Of a stretch of DNA of 64,000 bases, positions 57,570 to 64,000 are shown one piece after another (positions within the stretch are counted from its first letter, which is position 1; the number at the start of each line of letters is the position of its first letter). The position numbers were made by a program, and so were the translations under genes. The DNA is from Tethya wilhelma (taxonomy: Eukaryota; Porifera; Demospongiae; Tethyida; Tethyidae): the NCBI GenBank assembly GCA_964030475.1, contig CAXIPT010000003.1:6144511-6208510 (forward strand). The letters run 5' to 3'. The notes under the pieces were generated by a model. The model did no database searches. It was not told the origin of the DNA and worked only from the letters and a program-made list of their open reading frames with translations.

Positions 57570-58430
57570 TAAGCAGCATATGAGGAAAGTTTGTTTTGTT
57601 ATTTTTTCAAGTATGTGGCTATAAACGAGGGCCTGCAAGTAGCCTAGGCCTAATGAACACAGGTTCCCTCCCTTCACCTCTTTAGAGTTGAGTCAACTCT
57701 TAGGCAGAGCTCAAAGGAAAAAATGGAAAAGAAATACCTGTGGCACTGGAGGGTCTTGAACTGCCTATCCATGGGTTGGCAGTTGGAGTCATTGTTGAAC
57801 AAGCTACCTGGTTGATTTTGTAAATCATTATGCTGTGTTTTATGTAGGTTCATGTGGTGTGAGATTGAAGTGTGTGCACTGTTTGTGACTTGGCATAGAA
57901 GACCATACAGTATAAATGTGAGTTACATATGTACAACATGTGCATAATTTCAGTGTGTTAGTCCACGAGTCAATGGCCCTTTCATTTGCATTTGCTTAAT
58001 GAAATTCACTTGTACATTCTCAGACTCTTATTCCCATCTTAGCTTGTTTGCTTGTCCATCTAGTTTCAGTTTATTCCATTCAGTCACTGGTAGAATTGTT
58101 ATTTTAATAGGCCCACTTTTATCTCATATTGTTGAGAGTACCATTGAGCTAGGGATACGGTGTTCGCATGGTGTTTTGCTGACAATAACAGGATTTGATT
58201 TGATTATTGAGAGGGCATAAAACTGTATTATTGTCTACTCCCACATGCATGACATTCAATAACTACAGACACACAACATAAAATCTATGGAGATATTCAC
58301 AAAGATCAATGTGAATATGTCACGGATATTCATTGCAGGGAATAACTGATAGACATTTGTGAAAGTATGTAATACACATTTGGTGTTCTTGCTAAAAGAG
58401 TTCACATTTAATATAAATAATTTGTTTCAC
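57428..58430. repeat. About 1-kb block identical to 60,610-61,612
   Basis: A constant 3,182-bp offset separates it from 60,610-61,612, and I saw no mismatch along the block. It forms the downstream end of duplication unit 1 (54,490-58,430). The only long frame, 57,999-58,220, has no recognisable product. Confidence 0.9.
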
Positions 58431-58861
58431 ACACATGTACTAGTATTGCCCTAGTTGTGTTACTCAACAATAATCTAAATCACATAGTTGACATTTGTAT
58501 GCCCCACATAGCTTTGTTAAGATACCACCTTGCTCTGAACTTATTAACATTGATGTGAATGAATTTTCAGTGAATGTGCTGGCATACTTAATAGTTTATG
58601 ACATTATAACCCTTGTGCACAATATCTCCCCTACACACACAACAGGTTGAATCATGTATTGTATCAATAAATATTATATTGCAATCATGAATGCAATCAG
58701 ACTCACAAGAATCATAAAGTACGAGAGAAGTTGAAGAATGAACTATAAATAATATAAGGCTGAACCATAATTATAACAATATTAATGACACATTAAAGAC
58801 AGTACTTTAATTATGTACAATCACACTTACACCAGTACCTGATAATGATACATTTTTTCTG

Positions 58862-60518
58862 CTATAGAATTATTTTAAACACAATACACATTTTATCATC
58901 CATAACATATTTTACTTTCAACAGTCTCCAGTTAGACACAACAATCTTAAACTCAAAAGCTTCAGCTCCAGCTGTGTGTCTCTCACTACTAGCTTCAATG
59001 TTCTCCTTTGGTTCAGCTGTGGACTGGTCAAGGAGGCAGCACTGGAGGCCATTGGGTCTCTCTCCAGGGTTCCCCTTGTGGCTTACTTGAACCGTTAGCT
59101 GAACACAGTCTTCTGTAAGATCTCTTGATATGTGAAGACTGGCCTTTAACATGTCGGAGTAGAACTGTGGACTGAATACACTGCTCTTCAGTTCTGAAAC
59201 TTGAGGAATCTTCCAAATAAAAGTTCCATTATTTGTGGCCACTCTACCAACTGTTGCAGGCTGTGCTTGGACTTGACTTGGATCTCTTTGTACCTGATTG
59301 TGATGTCCATTTTCATTCTACAATAAGATAATATTTTGCAGCATTAATGAACAACATCAACATGCAGACTGTGTGGATTACACTGACTACACATCTGGTG
59401 TAAATGACACATACTGAAAATAAATTTGATACTCACTCTGACTGTAAGACGACGGGCCCTCTGGACTCTTGTCAAGGGTACATGTAATGGTGTCACCACA
59501 GCTTCACCAGAGTCCCTTTCCTAATTTTGATGTAGTTACCACGAAAAGATTATAATAATGTGCCCAACGATCAAAATTTGATGTTCATTTCCTTACCTCT
59601 TGTGGCACAGATGTAGACAAGTTCTCAGAAAGTAGTCTGTCAAATTGCAAGCATTGCAAATATCTTCCCTGCCCAACCTTTAGAGAAGGAAAAGGTGATA
59701 GGGCCAAAGATGTGACTATAAACAGCTGTTTATTATTTTTGTTAAGTTAGCTCACCAAAGGATTTTGAGTTCTTGCCTCTACTCCTGTCACCAACTGACT
59801 CCGGCTGGGATCATAGCTCTTTTAAGAATTAACAAAATTTATTATCATGCATGGCTTTCAAAAAAAAAACAAACACAAACAAACCAAAATACTATAGACA
59901 TACATACCTGTTCTTGAATGGGCAACGATAATTTCACTCTCTGAAGCAGAGGGTGGTTAGGCTGTAGGATTAAAATTTAATGTACAATAGTATACAGCTA
60001 ATAATATTATTACAGCAGCTGTATAATTCAATAGTCATGCAATTTCTATACAGAACGAGCATTTTAAACAATTAAAAAAATACCAAAAAAATATACATAG
60101 ATCATACCTGATCATTGAAACCAAGAGGTCTGTGTCCAGGCACAACCAATTGACTGTTTCTGGGGAACACATTTGGAAAAGGACAGAAGTCCCATGAGCT
60201 TGAGAATGATTCAGGTCCCTGGTGATAAAGATAAAATACACACGTAGAGACAAATTCTTCTACGAAAAATCACATGCAAAAATTAACGAAACACCAGAGG
60301 TATAATTAATTTTATACAAAGGTTTCTACTGAATAAGTCCAAACACTTACTACTTCTGGATCACTGTGCTCAGAAGAACTGGAGGTACAGGTAGTGTCTG
60401 GTTTCCTATCATCCCTGTATTTATGGGGAAAATTTAGGATGCAATACTGTTGCAACTGTGCAAAGACAAAACGATTGCTGCATGCAAGCAACTGAATCAG
60501 AACTTGATGAACTTACAT
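58862..60518 (-). CDS. MATH-like domain protein, gene B
   Basis: Exons on the minus strand: 60518-60517 (AT of the split ATG), 60414-60351, 60218-60108, 59961-59908, 59818-59756, 59677-59597, 59520-59437, 59317-58862; 304 aa. It parallels gene A exon for exon, with in-frame indels (two extra codons in the first coding exon, six fewer in the last). The exon 59520-59437 lost gene A's acceptor: the equivalent position now reads ACATC, and the codon TAG nine bases further in would stop translation. Using the AG of that TAG as the new acceptor restores frame (ERDSGE). The MATH-like region is well conserved with gene A, arguing for function. About 765 bp upstream of the start that exist in gene A are missing here, so the promoter may differ or be lost. 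Confidence 0.62.
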
Positions 60519-60609
60519 GGACAATTTATACTCTCTATATAAAAAGGATAGTATATACTAGACTTTCCACTTCTTTTTTCTTTGCAACTTTGAAATACTG
60601 GACTTACAT

Positions 60610-61612
60610 AGTCACTTCCGTATGGCAAAAATGTACAGAGCAATACGGAGAAACGAGCAGCTGTCATTTACTTCCGTATGGCAAAAATAACTATTTCTAG
60701 TATCACTCAAAATACTTCCAGTTTATGATGACGTTGATTGCACCCGCTCTATAAGCAGCATATGAGGAAAGTTTGTTTTGTTATTTTTTCAAGTATGTGG
60801 CTATAAACGAGGGCCTGCAAGTAGCCTAGGCCTAATGAACACAGGTTCCCTCCCTTCACCTCTTTAGAGTTGAGTCAACTCTTAGGCAGAGCTCAAAGGA
60901 AAAAATGGAAAAGAAATACCTGTGGCACTGGAGGGTCTTGAACTGCCTATCCATGGGTTGGCAGTTGGAGTCATTGTTGAACAAGCTACCTGGTTGATTT
61001 TGTAAATCATTATGCTGTGTTTTATGTAGGTTCATGTGGTGTGAGATTGAAGTGTGTGCACTGTTTGTGACTTGGCATAGAAGACCATACAGTATAAATG
61101 TGAGTTACATATGTACAACATGTGCATAATTTCAGTGTGTTAGTCCACGAGTCAATGGCCCTTTCATTTGCATTTGCTTAATGAAATTCACTTGTACATT
61201 CTCAGACTCTTATTCCCATCTTAGCTTGTTTGCTTGTCCATCTAGTTTCAGTTTATTCCATTCAGTCACTGGTAGAATTGTTATTTTAATAGGCCCACTT
61301 TTATCTCATATTGTTGAGAGTACCATTGAGCTAGGGATACGGTGTTCGCATGGTGTTTTGCTGACAATAACAGGATTTGATTTGATTATTGAGAGGGCAT
61401 AAAACTGTATTATTGTCTACTCCCACATGCATGACATTCAATAACTACAGACACACAACATAAAATCTATGGAGATATTCACAAAGATCAATGTGAATAT
61501 GTCACGGATATTCATTGCAGGGAATAACTGATAGACATTTGTGAAAGTATGTAATACACATTTGGTGTTCTTGCTAAAAGAGTTCACATTTAATATAAAT
61601 AATTTGTTTGGA
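60610..61612. repeat. About 1-kb block identical to 57,428-58,430
   Basis: Second copy of the block. Its left edge cuts into the MITE: the left inverted repeat present at 57,402 is absent, while the right one (ATTGCACCCGCTCTA) remains. It therefore derives from a deletion or recombination with a breakpoint inside the MITE. Confidence 0.9.
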
Positions 61613-61719
61613 GGGGCTGAATGGAATATGGTATAAGCCTGGCAATTAAAGCCCAAGTCACGCAATGCTAGCACCAGTCTGTCTGTAATCACACAGAAGG
61701 GGAGAAGCAAGGGCCAAGG

Positions 61720-62560
61720 CAAGCTTGTGTCTTGATATGGCTTATTGAGTAGCTGGTGTTTGAAAATTGTGTAGGTACGTACATGTATCTAATAGTAGCA
61801 ATCATGTGAAAGATCTTTGCTTCTCTGTCAATAACCCCTTATTCCCATCTTACTCTACTCTTGAATGAAAGTCTCTGTCAGGGTTCTGCTCCATTGACTT
61901 CAGTATCATGGTGAGCAGGTGCTAGCTAGTTGTTTCACCAGTGGGCTGTGTAGGCATTGGTGTCCAGTCAATATGCAAGTGCTTTCCCATAATCCCTTGG
62001 GCTTGCATTGCCAAGGCTTATCATAAAGGCAGTCAACATTAGAGCCTGTCCCAGTTTACCTCATCTCTTGTGAGGGGAAATCCTTGAAGGACCCATCCCT
62101 GGAAAGAGTGAGTGAGCCAATGAGAGGATAGTATTAAAATGCAGCTGATATTATTCAAGCAGAGTAGATATGTTCATGGCACCAATATTGTAAAAGGGGA
62201 GAACAAGGGCCTAGCCAAGCTTGTGTCTTGATATGGCTTATTGGGTAGCTGGTGCTTGAAAATTGTGTAGGTATAGGTACATGTATCTGTAATAATTATC
62301 ATGTGATGATCTCTGCTTCTCTGTCTATAACCCCTTATTCCCATGTTACTCTATTCTTGAATGAAAGTCTCTGTCAGGTTTCTGCTCCATTGTGGTGAGC
62401 AGGTGCTAGCTAGTTGTTTCACCAGTGTGCTATGTTGGCATTGTGTGTCCAGTCATGAAAGTGCTTTGCCATATTCCTTGGGTTTACATTGAGCCTGTCT
62501 CAGTTTACCTAATCTCTTGTGAGGGGAAATCCTTGAAGGACTTATCCCTGGAGTGTGTGA
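61720..62560. repeat. Tandem noncoding duplication, two diverged units of about 0.4-0.5 kb
   Basis: The block from CAAGCTTGTGTCTTGATATG at about 61,722 through CTCTTGTGAGGGGAAATCCT repeats from about 62,216, at an offset near 485-495 with indels. A third, more distant relative lies near 38,670-38,740. No coding content. Confidence 0.75.
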
Positions 62561-62564
62561 GTGA

Positions 62565-62721
62565 TAGCCTGTTCCCAGTAGTACTACTACTGGGAACGAG
62601 TAATAATACTTAATAAGTAACGAGTTAGGAACGAGTAATAATACTTCTACTGGTACCAGGCTCTCTCCTTCCTTATTTTCGAAGAAAATATTCGCGAAGG
62701 AGGAGCCTGGGAACGAGGCTA
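62565..62721. mobile_element. hAT-like MITE (TAGCC family)
   Basis: Left end TAGCCTGTTCCCAG and right end GGAGCCTGGGAACGAGGCTA are inverted repeats. TGTGAGTGA is found directly on both sides, giving an 8-9 bp target duplication. The middle contains a further GGGAACGAGTAATAATACTT-type internal repeat. Confidence 0.83.
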
Positions 62722-64000
62722 TGTGAGTGATACAATAGCATATAAGTGCAGCTGTCATTATCCAAGCAGAGTAGAATTTGATATGTTCATGGTACCAATA
62801 TAGCACAGTTTTATGACAACTCCTCTATGTAGTGCCTGTTGTTGTTACATAGCACAGGTCCAAAGAACCCATGATAGTCATGCTCAAATATCAAGCACAC
62901 GTGACACTTTTGTACATTATGTATAAATTATGTCTTCTTGTCATCATTGAGTGAAATGGTGGATCGAGGATCATAGCTTCACTTCATAGTTGAGGTGATA
63001 ATTATATACCATTATTTTAGTTTTCTAAGCACTATTGCTGAATGCCTTCCTGTACATGTACGTGTATAATCAATGTAGTACATGTATAGTGTACTTCCCA
63101 TTGTGTTTTGTGGCACCCATTGGTGTGTGCTTACTTTTGCAGGTATAAACTTGCCTGTGATTTTAATTTTATGTGGACCCTTCAATGTATAGTGTCTTAG
63201 GATCAGATAATATGGGATAGTGGAAGTATCTCTAGTAACAGGTGTTGCCATGCAGTAATTAATGGTAAACTGACTCCTATGTCTCCCAGTACTCTTACTG
63301 GAAGAAGATAACTACCTTATGCTGACATTAGTGGATACAAATTAGCTGCTTTAGAGGCTGACTCATCTCTTATCCTCTGCCTGAAGCTGATCATGACTCT
63401 ACCCATTTCCCTTTTAGGTTCCTTGTAACCTGACACCATGTGTGATGGTAGCTGGATACTTGTAACTAGTAAGCTTCTACAATGTCAGGCTTGTTGGTCT
63501 GTCAATCTACACCACTTAATGGTTGTGCCTTGTGTGAGTGTTTGTAAAAGGTCTAATGGCTGCATGACATTGTAATATAGAATGAAAACATTTTTTACTA
63601 AAAAGAAGTTGTTTTGAAAGTTGAGCCTTTGTGGGATGGTTGTGGTGTCCCTCATCACCCACTCATTGTAGTATTGGGAGTGCAGCTGCTGAGTCCATCC
63701 AGTGGGTGTAGAAACACTGCTAGGCCTAATGGTATAGACTATGGAATACAGTAGAGCCAGTTTATGTTATCATAATCTGCATTAGCACAATTTGAAGATG
63801 TGCGTATGTATTCTGTAGTAATTTTGATAAAACTCTAAACCATAACTGGTGCCCATGCACCATATGTAGCTATGGTCGCAGCCGCAAGTACAGAGCATAT
63901 GGGAGTCGCCGCCCCTTGATCATGAAATGACTCTCACTCAAGAATAGGCCTTGGCAAATTATTCCCGGAATAATTTGAGAATAATAGGTACACATTGATT
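62722..64000. other. Noncoding region with fragment of the palindromic MITE
   Basis: No supportable gene. The stretch 63,120-63,720 resembles 39,510-40,400. The part 63,872-63,920 carries GTCGCAGCCGCAAGTACAGA and the right end of the palindromic element described at 13,972. Confidence 0.55.

Noticed and set aside
61438..61722. 94-codon minus-strand frame
   Set aside because: It overlaps the edge of the identical 1-kb block and unrelated flank, with no recognisable features or splice context.

Overview
This is eukaryotic, metazoan-type DNA: about 38% GC by eye, many short GT-AG introns (often 50-200 nt), microsatellites, short inverted-repeat elements and one 11-N gap inside an (AC)n run. The gene content is spatacsin, arginyltransferase ATE1, diacylglycerol lipases, a CYP61/CYP710-type sterol 22-desaturase and MATH-domain genes. 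Together with the compact genes this suggests an early-branching marine invertebrate, most likely a demosponge. That assignment is inference. No mitochondrial, ribosomal RNA, viral or CRISPR sequence was seen.

Region 1 (1-25.9 kb) is dominated by a plus-strand spatacsin (SPG11) gene. Its 5' end is not in the window, and about 51 exons reach the stop codon at 25,933-25,935. Long introns hold other genes. Intron 4,711-9,660 contains a single-exon ATE1 copy on the minus strand and a single-exon P450 on the plus strand. Intron 13,806-18,711 contains an antisense cluster of tiny genes; three encode 48-60 aa hydrophilic proteins resembling the seed-maturation (SMP) family, and there is also a Lys/Ser-rich repeat protein, a dead SMP-like copy and a decayed spatacsin exon. 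Seven spatacsin exons are tandemly duplicated in frame (9,661-13,163), with a 33-bp inverted, templated insertion at the junction. At the left edge a minus-strand gene for a secreted protein enters the window.

Region 2 (26.5-37.5 kb) holds a second single-exon ATE1, a fused fragment joining a truncated diacylglycerol lipase 5' end to the last spatacsin exons (both broken), and two complete tandem diacylglycerol lipase genes (754 and 768 codons). The chimeric fragment records an old segmental duplication that probably created the lipase pair.

Region 3 (37.5-54.9 kb) has no gene I can support. It is built of repeats: a 993-bp perfect-looking tandem duplication, two diverged copies of a several-kb noncoding unit, three copies of a hairpin-ended (GT)n element, microsatellites and a decayed TRAF/MATH fragment.

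Region 4 (54.9-61.6 kb) is a tandem pair of minus-strand genes (311 and 304 codons) with a C-terminal MATH-like domain. In both, the start codon appears to be split by an intron. In the second copy a 3' splice site has moved 9 nt so that an in-frame TAG becomes the new AG. The rest of the window is repeat-rich noncoding DNA.
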